Source of the DNA: Balneolaceae bacterium
GTDB taxonomy: Bacteria > Bacteroidota > Rhodothermia > Balneolales > Balneolaceae
NCBI GenBank assembly: GCA_018401935.1
Contig: JAGYJQ010000001.1
Coordinates: 310,001-374,000, forward strand
DNA: 64,000 nt
Direction: 5' to 3'
Part shown: positions 27,498 to 36,469 of the stretch, in pieces
Layout of the letters: each line of letters opens with the position of its first letter
Position numbering within the stretch: the stretch's first letter is position 1
The notes under the pieces: model-generated
What the model saw: the letters and a program-made list of their open reading frames with translations, nothing else
Database searches by the model: none
Told to the model about the DNA's origin: nothing
Made by a program: the position numbers and the translations under genes

Positions 27498-28454
27498 CTA
27501 AAATACCTCACGAGCTACTTTATAGACCGACTCACTTTTACCCATTGAATAATAATGCAAGGTGGGTACACCAAATGCTATGAGCTCTTTTGATTGTTGT
27601 ATAGCCCATTCAATCCCAATTTCTTTTGCCTGATCATTATTTTTGGCTTTTTCTAGGGCATTGGTTAAATCAGAAGGTAAATCGATGTGAAATAGTTGAG
27701 GTAAAATCGTAAGCTGTCTTAAAGAAGTTATAGGCTTTAACCCCGGCACTATAGGTATGTTAATGTCCATTTCACGACATTTTGTAACAAAATCGATGTA
27801 TTTTTGATTATCAAAAAACATCTGGGTTACTATATAATGAGCACCTTTATCCACTTTTTGCTTTAAATACTTCATGTCTAGTTCTAAATTAGGTGCCGCC
27901 ATGTGCTTTTCTGGATAACCAGAGACACCAATACAAAAGTCTGAGTGATGGGCTTGCTCGAGTTCATCGTCCAGAAATATTCCCCGATTTAAATCAACCA
28001 CCTGTTCTAACAGCTCGGAAGCGTATGCATGTCCCCCTTCCTCGGGCTTAAAGTCTCGATCTGGTTTACGAGCATCACCCTGAAGCACCATAATATTATC
28101 AATACCCAAAAAGTTTAAATCGATCAAGGCATTTTCAGTCTCTTCCTTAGTGAACCCACCACAAATAATGTGCGGTACTGCATCTATTTTATATTTGTTT
28201 TGGAGTGCGGCACAAATACCCACCGTTCCAGGACGTTTCCGTACGGTTTTTCGCTCCATAAGCCCGTTGGAAAGTCTTTTATACTCAAACTCTTCACGGT
28301 GATAGGTTACGTCTATAAAAGGTGGATTAAACTCCATTAGCGGATCGATATGATCGAAAAGAGTTTGTATGTGTTGTCCTTTTAGTGGCGGTAATACCTC
28401 AAAGCTAAACAGGGTTGAATTACCAGCGTTTTCAAAGTATTGCGTTACTTTCAT
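27498..28454 (-). CDS. metF: 5,10-methylenetetrahydrofolate reductase
   Basis: MetF makes 5-methyl-THF, the methyl donor for methionine synthase. The 318-residue flavoprotein barrel has FSFEVLPPLKG at the start (with the catalytic Glu), DVTYHREE, MVLQGDARKPD and TQMFFDNQKYIDFV. It starts 2 bp after the metH stop, so donor-making and donor-using genes are coupled. Confidence 0.95.
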   Translation of the reverse strand: MKVTQYFENAGNSTLFSFEVLPPLKGQHIQTLFDHIDPLMEFNPPFIDVTYHREEFEYKRLSNGLMERKTVRKRPGTVGICAALQNKYKIDAVPHIICGGFTKEETENALIDLNFLGIDNIMVLQGDARKPDRDFKPEEGGHAYASELLEQVVDLNRGIFLDDELEQAHHSDFCIGVSGYPEKHMAAPNLELDMKYLKQKVDKGAHYIVTQMFFDNQKYIDFVTKCREMDINIPIVPGLKPITSLRQLTILPQLFHIDLPSDLTNALEKAKNNDQAKEIGIEWAIQQSKELIAFGVPTLHYYSMGKSESVYKVAREVF

Positions 28455-28456
28455 AG

Positions 28457-31201
28457 TTAGGCGGGCTGTTGATGAGACTCTTTTTTTGTAGATGTATTAG
28501 CTTCGTACGCTAGATGCGAACGAAGCCAATTTTCTATTTCCTCGACAGACATATCCTTGCGAGTACCATAATCAAGTACCTGATCATGTTGAATGTTTCC
28601 AAGGGCAAAATACCGGGAATCGGGATGGGAAATATAAAAACCACTTACCGAACTCGCTGGCAGCATGGCTAGAGATTCTGTAAGACTAATACCAATGCGT
28701 TCTGTCACTTCGAGCAATGAAAAGAGTTTCCATTTTTCGGTGTGATCAGGGCAGGCTGGGTACCCAGGCGCAGGGCGAATACCCTCATACTGTTCGGCAA
28801 TGAATGCTTCGTTGTCAACCGTTTCATGACTGTAAGCCCAATATTCTGTTCGTACTTTATAGTGTAAATACTCCGCAAATGCTTCCGCTAAACGATCGGC
28901 TAAAGCTTTTACAAGTATGATGGAATAGTCGTCCGAATTAGCTTCAAATTCATCGATCAAAGAGGAAATATTGAGCCCGGCAGTTACGGCAAACATTCCC
29001 AAATAATCCACCTTACCCTGTTTTTTGGGGCAAATAAAATCGGCCAATGAGATATTAGGTTGACCACTTCGCTTTTTGGCCTGTTGTCGAAGAAACTCAA
29101 ATCGTTGGATGGGTTCTACCTTTCCCGAAAGTAGTTCCTGTTCACTGTAAGCAGGATATAATTCGACTGATTCGTGAGTGCTGCGTGCAGGATATATACC
29201 AACTATTCCTTTCGCAGTTTGCGGACAGTCGCTACGCATACGATCTAACATCGCCTGTGCATCCTTCCACAATTCGGTAGCCTGCTCCCCTACGACTTCG
29301 TCCTGCAGAATGGCTGGATACTTCCCGGTTAACATCCATGTTTTAAAGAAAGGAGTCCAATCAATAAAGGGGATTAATTCGTCAATGCTATCTAATTCTA
29401 GTTGATGAATGCCCTGAATCTTAGGTATTCTAGGGTCATAGCTTACCCAATCGGTGGTCCATTTATTGGCCCTAGCACGATCTAACGTGATATATTCTTT
29501 CTTTTGGGTTCTTCCAGCATAATGCACTCTCATTTTTTCATATTCGGCTTGAATATTAGCTAAATAAGCTGGCCCATGTTCAGCGCTTAAAAGATCGTTA
29601 CTTACGGTCACGGCTCGGGATGCATCTAAAACATGGATAACCCCATGCTCGTATGCGGGCTCAATTTTAACCGCGGTGTGTAGTTTGGATGTAGTTGCTC
29701 CTCCTATTAATAGCGGAATGTTTAGACCGGCTTTTTTCATTTCTTGAGCAACATCGACCATTTCATCCAGGGAAGGGGTAATTAAACCGCTAAGCCCAAT
29801 CATAGCGACTTTATGTTCAATAGCAGCTTCAATAATCTTATGTGTGGGTACCATGACCCCGAGATCAATTACATCGTAGTTGTTGCAGGCTAGTACAACA
29901 CCTACAATATTTTTACCTATGTCGTGTACATCTCCTTTCACCGTAGCGAGTAATACTTTGGTACGCGAAGTATCTTGCTTGAGGAGTTCTTTTTCCGCTT
30001 CTAAATATGGTGTTAAGTGAGACACTGCTTGTTTCATTACTCGGGCACTTTTAACCACTTGTGGTAAAAACATTTTCCCTTCCCCAAAGAGGTCTCCAAC
30101 CACATTCATCCCATCCATTAAGGGACCCTCTATGACTTCCAGAGGCGAGGAGAAATGTAGGCGAGCTTCTTCTACATCATCAATAATAAACTCGGTAATT
30201 CCTTTAATTAAGGCGTGTTCTAAACGCTTGCTCACCTCCTCTTCTCTCCAAGCCAATTGAACTTTTTCTTTTATTTGTCCGTCATCCTTGTAGGAATCGG
30301 CTAGGTCTAAGAGTCGCTCTGTAGCATCATCACGCTTATTCCAAAGCACATCCTCTACACATTTGAGGAGTTCTTCAGGGATTTCGTCGTATACCTCCAA
30401 CTGAGTAGGATTAACAATACCCATGTCCATACCATGTTGAATCGCATGATATAAGAAAGCCGAATGAATGGCCTCTCGCACTTTGTTATTCCCACGAAAA
30501 GAAAAGGATACATTGCTTACCCCACCAATAATATGCGCACCAGGTAAATGCTCTCTAATCCATTTAGCTGTCAAGAAAAAATCCACTGCATTGTTACGGT
30601 GTTCTTCCATCCCAGTTGCTACTGGAAATATATTGGGGTCTAATATGACATCCGATGGGTCATATCCTAATTCGTCTACAAGAATCCGGTAGGATCGCTC
30701 ACATATTTCAATCCTTCGTTCCAAGCTATCTGCTTGACCGTCTTCGTCGAAGGCCATGGCGATTACAGCGGCACCAAATTTCTGGATAATTCGAGCTCGC
30801 TTGATAAAGATCTCTTCGCCATCTTTTAGAGAAATGGAATTCACTACCCCCTTACCCTGAAGGGTTTTTAGTCCCGCTAAAATAACGTCCCATTTTGAGG
30901 AATCCACCATTATAGGTATTCGAGCTATGTCAGGCTCGGAGGCAATAAGATTGAGAAAGTGAGCCATTTCCTGAGCACTATCCAATAGCCCTTCGTCCAT
31001 GTTCACATCCAGTATTTGAGCCCCACCTTCGACCTGATCACGAGCCACATCTAGAGCTTCCTCGTACAAACCTTCTTTTATAAGTCGTAAAAATCGTTTA
31101 GATCCGGTTACATTGGTTCGCTCACCTACGTTAATAAAATTGGTATTAGGGCCTACAATAAACGGCTCTAATCCACTTAATCGTAGTGGTGAGGGTTTCA
31201 T
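28457..31201 (-). CDS. metH: Methionine synthase, pterin/cobalamin/activation part of a split MetH
   Basis: This 914-residue protein corresponds to E. coli MetH without the homocysteine-binding domain. It has the methyl-THF (pterin) domain from residue ~10 ([25 protein letters not shown]), the cobalamin cap and binding domains with [14 protein letters not shown] around residue 420 and [13 protein letters not shown], and the AdoMet reactivation domain at the end ([16 protein letters not shown]). The ATG overlaps the upstream metH-N stop as ATGA and has an AAGGAGA ribosome site, so the split is natural and not caused by the frameshifts upstream. It needs metH-N to use homocysteine. Confidence 0.95.
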   Translation of the reverse strand: MKPSPLRLSGLEPFIVGPNTNFINVGERTNVTGSKRFLRLIKEGLYEEALDVARDQVEGGAQILDVNMDEGLLDSAQEMAHFLNLIASEPDIARIPIMVDSSKWDVILAGLKTLQGKGVVNSISLKDGEEIFIKRARIIQKFGAAVIAMAFDEDGQADSLERRIEICERSYRILVDELGYDPSDVILDPNIFPVATGMEEHRNNAVDFFLTAKWIREHLPGAHIIGGVSNVSFSFRGNNKVREAIHSAFLYHAIQHGMDMGIVNPTQLEVYDEIPEELLKCVEDVLWNKRDDATERLLDLADSYKDDGQIKEKVQLAWREEEVSKRLEHALIKGITEFIIDDVEEARLHFSSPLEVIEGPLMDGMNVVGDLFGEGKMFLPQVVKSARVMKQAVSHLTPYLEAEKELLKQDTSRTKVLLATVKGDVHDIGKNIVGVVLACNNYDVIDLGVMVPTHKIIEAAIEHKVAMIGLSGLITPSLDEMVDVAQEMKKAGLNIPLLIGGATTSKLHTAVKIEPAYEHGVIHVLDASRAVTVSNDLLSAEHGPAYLANIQAEYEKMRVHYAGRTQKKEYITLDRARANKWTTDWVSYDPRIPKIQGIHQLELDSIDELIPFIDWTPFFKTWMLTGKYPAILQDEVVGEQATELWKDAQAMLDRMRSDCPQTAKGIVGIYPARSTHESVELYPAYSEQELLSGKVEPIQRFEFLRQQAKKRSGQPNISLADFICPKKQGKVDYLGMFAVTAGLNISSLIDEFEANSDDYSIILVKALADRLAEAFAEYLHYKVRTEYWAYSHETVDNEAFIAEQYEGIRPAPGYPACPDHTEKWKLFSLLEVTERIGISLTESLAMLPASSVSGFYISHPDSRYFALGNIQHDQVLDYGTRKDMSVEEIENWLRSHLAYEANTSTKKESHQQPA

Positions 31202-32209
31202 AGCGTCTCCTTAACAGTCCGCACTCTTGGCTGATATTCACTAGCTAGGTCCGCTATCTGTTTTATATGTTCTGGGGTAGTACCACAACAACCCCCAATA
31301 ATATTGATCATGTTCTCTTGTAAAAATGGGCGTAATTCAGCAGCCATTTCCTCTGGACTTTGGTCATACTCACCAAATTCATTAGGTAGTCCTGCATTTG
31401 GATAAGCACTTATAAAATGTGGCGCATTGTTAGCTAATACCCGTACATAATTCTTTAATTGACGCTCCTAAGGGGCACAATTTAACCCCACACTCAGTAT
31501 CGGAGCATAAACTGATATCAGAAAGGCTTCGACGGTTTGTCCAGATAGGGTTCTCCCACTTGCATCGGTAATGGTCCCTGAAATCATAATAGGTAGTTGC
31601 TTACCAAGTGTTCGTCAAATAGCTCCAACAACCCAAAAGATGGCAGCCTGGCATTCAGGCATCAAAGATGGTTTCGATTAGTAATAGATCGGCTTTCCAT
31701 CCACAACCCGCTGGCCTGTTCTTTATATGCTTGAAGTAATTCGTCAAAATGAACCGCCTATGAACTCGGTTCGTGTTACGTCGGGCGAAATAGAGGCCGT
31801 ACGGATTGCGGGTCCTAAAGCCCTTGCCACATATTTCTTAGTCTGTCTGATCGATGCAATTCCCAATGGCCTGTCTGGCTAGTTGAGCACTCACTTTGTT
31901 CAACCTGGTAGGCATAGTCGCTCAAATCGTAGTCTCTGCCTGGGCATTAGACGCACTGGTGGTCTGCGGTGTGTTGGTCTCTAGAATATCGGCTCCGGCA
32001 CCCAAGTAGGCCAGGTGGAGGATTTCTTAGGTAGTCTGGCCGAGTCAGAGGATAAAGGTCGTTGCTGCCTTTAGGTCAACATGATGGTCGATGAACCGAT
32101 CCCCTCGAAAATCTGCCTCACCAAGTCGGTGCTGCTGAATCATCGTTCCCATAGCACCATCTAATACCAATATCCTCTTTTCTAAATCTAGTTGAATCAT
32201 TTTATCCAT
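31198..32209 (-). pseudogene. Homocysteine S-methyltransferase part of split MetH, broken by many frameshifts
   Basis: Translating all three minus frames gives an interrupted but recognisable MetH N-terminal domain. It starts [27 protein letters not shown] at 32209, then jumps frame repeatedly (pieces such as [66 protein letters not shown]). An in-frame TAG lies at about 31468-31470. The last ~85 codons, with NIIGGCCGTTPEHI (the zinc cysteines), are clean. I count at least eight frame changes between about 31590 and 32100. The flanking genes are intact, so this is either a local sequence error or a very recent inactivation. Confidence 0.85.
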
Positions 32210-32254
32210 AAATTAGGGCGTAAATATACGTATACACCGTACAATACCCAAGCT

Positions 32255-33607
32255 TTAGCGGCCTACGTTCAGGTGCAACTTCGAGCCTTTATAGATTGAC
32301 CATAAGGGAGTAGCTAATGCCAATTGCACCCTTCCAAAATCGGTTCGAAAGGAATAGCTAAACCCAGCCGACCACACTGTTTGATTGGTACTTGGTACTT
32401 CCATGTTAGGTTCAAAGAATTGAAAATAGGCTCCCGCGGTAAAAAACTCCCAGAAATCGTTGTCTTTAATGGGTATTACATAACTAGATTTGAATCGATA
32501 GGCCCATTGTGCATCGAATTGACGCTCATAAAAACCTGGCAGGCTTTTGGCTCCACCAAATACAATGGCGTAGGTCCAGGGCAATTCTTCGGCCCAAACC
32601 TGATCGTACACCTGATCTACTCGTACAAAACCTATGCCTTTTTTCGGAGATTCAAGCGTTGTTTCAAGGTGAAGTGAATGAACCCATTGAGCCGCACGTC
32701 CTAGGAGCTGACTCCTAGGCTGTGTGCTTTTTTGATAGGTTGATCCTACATCTAATTGAGTAGCTAATGTCCAGTTAGCGATGTTGTAACGCTGAAAAGT
32801 CCCTAATTGCACTGCAATAGCTTGGTAGCCATCTAAATATGTTTGTACTTGTCGGGTAGAACTACTGTTCTCCCAAGCCAAATTCAAAGTATACTTTCGA
32901 TCCGACTCTACTAGCCAACGCCCTCCTAAACCGACTATACTTTGTTGATATACACTGTCTCTTTGTTCTAGCTCGATAAAAGCGTCTGCGTGAACCTTCT
33001 TACGAATGGGTTGCTGAATACTGAGTGAAGTTGAGGTATAATCGACATCGGTTCGAGTAAATCGAAAATCCAGCGCTTGATTGACCTTCCATAGTTCAGG
33101 TATTCGTAATGCTAGATCACCCACTAACATCCATCGGTTCTCGTCTAATGGCACAACGCCTAACACACCTTCGATGGAACTTTTAATACTGGGTGTACCC
33201 GAATTTATTTCTTGCTCACCAGTCTGTATACTGAGATATATTTGAACGTGTTTATCGACACGGTCTTCTTTGAGGTGATCAATTTGAAGCCATTCGTTGG
33301 GAGCTAACGTGCGCCCTTTTTTGGTCAGCATAATGGCCAAAAATTCATTAATCCATTCATCATTGTAGGGCTGATTCAGCAGTGTATCTATGATAACAGC
33401 GGAAGCTAAGTGATTAAATGATGGTAAGAAATTTGGCTCGCCTAAACTAGGTGTATAATCCGCGGACTTTGATTGACTGCTGGTTGCATCGACTAAGACA
33501 AGTCGGGTTAATTTGTATGGACTTTGTATGGACTGCGCATGCAGAATCGGAGTTTGACCTACGATTAATAGGCCTAACCAGAGTAAAAATGTAGCCAGTC
33601 GATACAC
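32255..33607 (-). CDS. Omp85/BamA-type outer-membrane barrel protein
   Basis: The 450-residue protein has a signal peptide ending in LHAQ. The middle part alternates in beta-strand pattern, and the C-terminal region has GGAKSLPGFYERQFDAQWAYRF, which resembles the conserved GG-xx-LRGF loop of Omp85-superfamily barrels. It ends with FRTDFGRVQLALATPLW, a strand typical of the same group. No POTRA repeats are evident in the first 150 residues. The substrate or role is unknown. It is the first gene upstream of metH-N, separated by 45 bp, with no visible functional link. Confidence 0.72.
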   Translation of the reverse strand: MYRLATFLLWLGLLIVGQTPILHAQSIQSPYKLTRLVLVDATSSQSKSADYTPSLGEPNFLPSFNHLASAVIIDTLLNQPYNDEWINEFLAIMLTKKGRTLAPNEWLQIDHLKEDRVDKHVQIYLSIQTGEQEINSGTPSIKSSIEGVLGVVPLDENRWMLVGDLALRIPELWKVNQALDFRFTRTDVDYTSTSLSIQQPIRKKVHADAFIELEQRDSVYQQSIVGLGGRWLVESDRKYTLNLAWENSSSTRQVQTYLDGYQAIAVQLGTFQRYNIANWTLATQLDVGSTYQKSTQPRSQLLGRAAQWVHSLHLETTLESPKKGIGFVRVDQVYDQVWAEELPWTYAIVFGGAKSLPGFYERQFDAQWAYRFKSSYVIPIKDNDFWEFFTAGAYFQFFEPNMEVPSTNQTVWSAGFSYSFRTDFGRVQLALATPLWSIYKGSKLHLNVGR

Positions 33608-33898
33608 GTAAAGTGCGGTGAGTTTGTGTTGAATATCCGAGCTTGTTCTCGACGAGTTAGGGGCTTTATAATAGCATAGAAGCCATAAAATTGATAGTAA
33701 AAAAAATATTGTCCTTCCTATTCTTTTTGGATGTAAATGTGGTTAATTTTGTAGGTTGTCTTGTTGTTTTTTTATAACCGTTAAACGGCACAGTTTTACG
33801 GCTTTTTTATTTAGTCTTATCTCTTTTTTTGGAGCTTTTACTTGTTATTCTTTTCATTTTTTTCCTAATCATTTATTCCTTACTCATTTATTCCTTAC
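33608..33898. other. Divergent T-rich intergenic region
   Basis: This 291-bp stretch separates the barrel gene from the arginine decarboxylase gene and should hold both promoters. It has several long T-runs on the plus strand. I see no RNA gene, no clear hairpin and no ORF with a ribosome site. Confidence 0.5.
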
Positions 33899-35308
33899 AT
33901 GAAAAACAATTACAAAGAACTTATTGAGCAGACGTACTACTTTCCCCAAGAAGGGTTTAATCTCCATAATGGAACCCTTCATTTCAATGGTATTGATCTT
34001 AAGAAGATCATTGATACCTATGGAACTCCCTTTCGTATTAATTATCTACCAAAAATTAGAGAACAAATCCAAAAAGCTCGCACCTTATTTAATCAAGCAA
34101 TTGAGAAGCACGCGTATGAAGGTTCGTACGAATTTTGTTACTGTACCAAGTGCTGTCACTTTAGTCATGTTGTTAAGACCGCTCTTAAAGAAAAGGTTTC
34201 GTTGGAAACCTCTTCTTCATTTGATATAGACCTGATTTTAAAACTATATGAACAAGATGCTTTAACGAAAGAGACCACTATAGTACATAACGGAATTAAG
34301 ACCGAGGAGTACATAGAAAAAATTAGATTTTTGCAAAACCAAGGCTTTGATCATACCATTACAATACTTGATAGTGTGCAAGAATTAGATCGCATTACTA
34401 TGCATAAGCTAGAAAAGCCGATAAAAATTGGGCTTCGTATAACCATTGATGAAGAACCACAAGCGGCCTATTACACCTCTAGATTAGGAATAAATAAACG
34501 GGAATTATTGGAACTAGTGAAAGAAAAAATACAAGCTAATCCTTTTCTTGAGCTACATATGATCCATTTTTTTGTAGATTCAGGTATCAATGATAATTTG
34601 TATTACTGGGGTGAGTTCAAAAAAGCCTTACAATTGTACACACAAATCAAGCAGTTGGCGCCTTCCCTTCAAGCCTTAAATATTGGTGGTGGATTTCCCA
34701 TTAGAAACAGCTTAGGTTTCGAATACGATTACGAATACATTGTGGATGAAATCGTTCGAAACATTAAAGAAACATGTGTGGAAGCACAGGTATCAGTTCC
34801 TGATATTTATACCGAATTCGGAAAATATACGGTCGGTGAAAGCGGGGCGGTTATCTTTAAAGTTATTGAACAAAAACAACAAAACGATACTGAATTATGG
34901 TATATCATCGATAACAGCTTAATGAATACCATACCCGATGCTTGGTCTATCAACGAAAAGTTTATTCTACTCCCTATTAACAAGTGGGAACATAGCTACA
35001 AGCGCATTAATATAGGTGGAATAAGCTGTGATCATTCCGATTACTATAACTCTGAGCAGTTAAATCAACAGATACTATTACCTGCCTATGAAGATAAAAA
35101 AGACGAAGATCCACTTTATATTGGATTTTTCCATACAGGTGCGTATCAGGAAGCAATTTCTGGCTATGGGGGCATAAAGCATTGCCTAATCCCTTCTCCA
35201 CGTCAAATAGTAGTGGACAAAGATGATCAAGGTAATCTCATAGATTATCTATACCGAGATGAACAATCAGTCAGTAATATGCTATCCATACTTGGCTATG
35301 ATGAATAA
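33899..35308 (+). CDS. Arginine decarboxylase-like PLP enzyme (alanine racemase fold)
   Basis: The 469-residue protein is a fold-III PLP decarboxylase of the type found in Flavobacteria and relatives, where it is usually called arginine decarboxylase. FCYCTKCCHFSHVV holds the likely PLP lysine (Lys84), LNIGGGFPIRNS binds the phosphate, and GGISCDHSDYYNSEQ carries the catalytic Cys from the partner subunit. The beginning IEQTYYFPQEGF is typical of this group. It would make agmatine for polyamine synthesis. Carboxynorspermidine or diaminopimelate decarboxylase relatives are the alternatives. A deoxyhypusine-synthase-like gene follows. Confidence 0.82.
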   Translation: MKNNYKELIEQTYYFPQEGFNLHNGTLHFNGIDLKKIIDTYGTPFRINYLPKIREQIQKARTLFNQAIEKHAYEGSYEFCYCTKCCHFSHVVKTALKEKVSLETSSSFDIDLILKLYEQDALTKETTIVHNGIKTEEYIEKIRFLQNQGFDHTITILDSVQELDRITMHKLEKPIKIGLRITIDEEPQAAYYTSRLGINKRELLELVKEKIQANPFLELHMIHFFVDSGINDNLYYWGEFKKALQLYTQIKQLAPSLQALNIGGGFPIRNSLGFEYDYEYIVDEIVRNIKETCVEAQVSVPDIYTEFGKYTVGESGAVIFKVIEQKQQNDTELWYIIDNSLMNTIPDAWSINEKFILLPINKWEHSYKRINIGGISCDHSDYYNSEQLNQQILLPAYEDKKDEDPLYIGFFHTGAYQEAISGYGGIKHCLIPSPRQIVVDKDDQGNLIDYLYRDEQSVSNMLSILGYDE

Positions 35309-35334
35309 CGCTACTTTCTATTGGAGTACAGTAT

Positions 35335-35424
35335 TCAATCCTCTAATTTGGAAAGCAATACTAGAACTCCACCTAGTAATAAGAAAATACCCATGACGAT
35401 TAATATGGTTTGAATAATCGACAT
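35335..35424 (-). CDS. 29-residue single-span membrane peptide (candidate small gene)
   Basis: This minus-strand ORF lies in the gap between the decarboxylase and deoxyhypusine-synthase-like genes. ATG at 35424 is preceded by GAGGAGGG, one of the strongest ribosome sites in the window. The product starts MSIIQTILIV, has one hydrophobic span of about 20 residues with Gly-Gly in the middle, and ends with the charged SKLED. Small single-span proteins like this often sit in larger membrane complexes, but no function can be assigned. It is too short for homology to be judged by eye. Confidence 0.55.
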   Translation of the reverse strand: MSIIQTILIVMGIFLLLGGVLVLLSKLED

Positions 35425-35486
35425 AACCCTCCTCTAAATCGATTAACTATCTATACTACAATTTAACTTTATACCACTAAAAGACA

Positions 35487-36455
35487 ATGTCAAAAGGACC
35501 TATTTCTACTTTTTTACAAACTAATTTCAAGCACTTTAATGCAGCTGCTCTAATCGAAGCCGCCCAAGCCTACGAACAGAAGTTACTCGATGGACACAAC
35601 ATGTTGGTAAGCCTGGCCGGAGCAATGAGTACCGCAGAACTAGGAATAAGTCTAGCAGAAATGATCCGTGCTAATAAAGTTCATGCCATTTCTTGTACAG
35701 GAGCTAACTTAGAAGAAGATGTGTTTAATTTAGTTGCTCACAATCATTATAAACGAATCCCTAACTATAGGGACTTAAGTCCTCAAGACGAACAAGAATT
35801 GATTAATAATCATTACAACCGAGTCACCGATACCTGCATACCTGAAATGGAAGCTATGCGTGTGATTGAGGAGCATTTAGTACGTAGATGGATGGATGCC
35901 GCTAAAGAAGGAACTCGTTCGTTTCCCCATGAATATTTTTATGATCTTCTGTTGTCCGGTGATATTGCCTCATCCTATCAAATTAACCCGGAACATTCTT
36001 GGCTTTTAGCTGCTGCAGAAAAAAATCTACCCATCGTTGTTCCAGGCTGGGAAGACTCTACTTGTGGAAATTTCTTTGCCTCTCATTGTATAGAGGGTAG
36101 AACACATCCTCAGGTTGTCAAATCTGGGATAGAATATATGATTGAACTAGCAGCTTGGTATCAAAAAGAGTCGGAAAAGGGTGTTGGTTTTTTCCAAATT
36201 GGTGGTGGAATCGCCGGTGATTTCCCGATTTGTGTGGTACCTATGATTGAGCAGGATTTAGGCATTTCTGTACCCTTATGGTCTTATTTTTGCCAAATTA
36301 GTGATTCAACCACGAGTTATGGGTCTTATTCGGGAGCTATTCCTAACGAGAAAATAACCTGGGGTAAGTTAGGTGTGGATACCCCGAAATTTGTTATTGA
36401 ATCGGATGCCACCATTGTTGCTCCACTAATTTTTGCGTATCTACTAGATAAATAA
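35487..36455 (+). CDS. Deoxyhypusine synthase-like protein (likely polyamine enzyme)
   Basis: The 322-residue protein keeps the deoxyhypusine synthase layout: NAD-binding SLAGAMSTAELGISLAEMI, CTGANLEED, and GSYSGAIPNEKITWGKLG near the end with the catalytic lysine (Lys294). Bacteria lack eIF5A, and related bacterial proteins make homospermidine or other polyamines, so a polyamine role is more likely than protein modification. It follows the arginine decarboxylase-like gene, and the E1 gene begins 14 bp after its stop. Confidence 0.88.
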   Translation: MSKGPISTFLQTNFKHFNAAALIEAAQAYEQKLLDGHNMLVSLAGAMSTAELGISLAEMIRANKVHAISCTGANLEEDVFNLVAHNHYKRIPNYRDLSPQDEQELINNHYNRVTDTCIPEMEAMRVIEEHLVRRWMDAAKEGTRSFPHEYFYDLLLSGDIASSYQINPEHSWLLAAAEKNLPIVVPGWEDSTCGNFFASHCIEGRTHPQVVKSGIEYMIELAAWYQKESEKGVGFFQIGGGIAGDFPICVVPMIEQDLGISVPLWSYFCQISDSTTSYGSYSGAIPNEKITWGKLGVDTPKFVIESDATIVAPLIFAYLLDK

Positions 36456-36469
36456 TTTTTTCCGAACTG

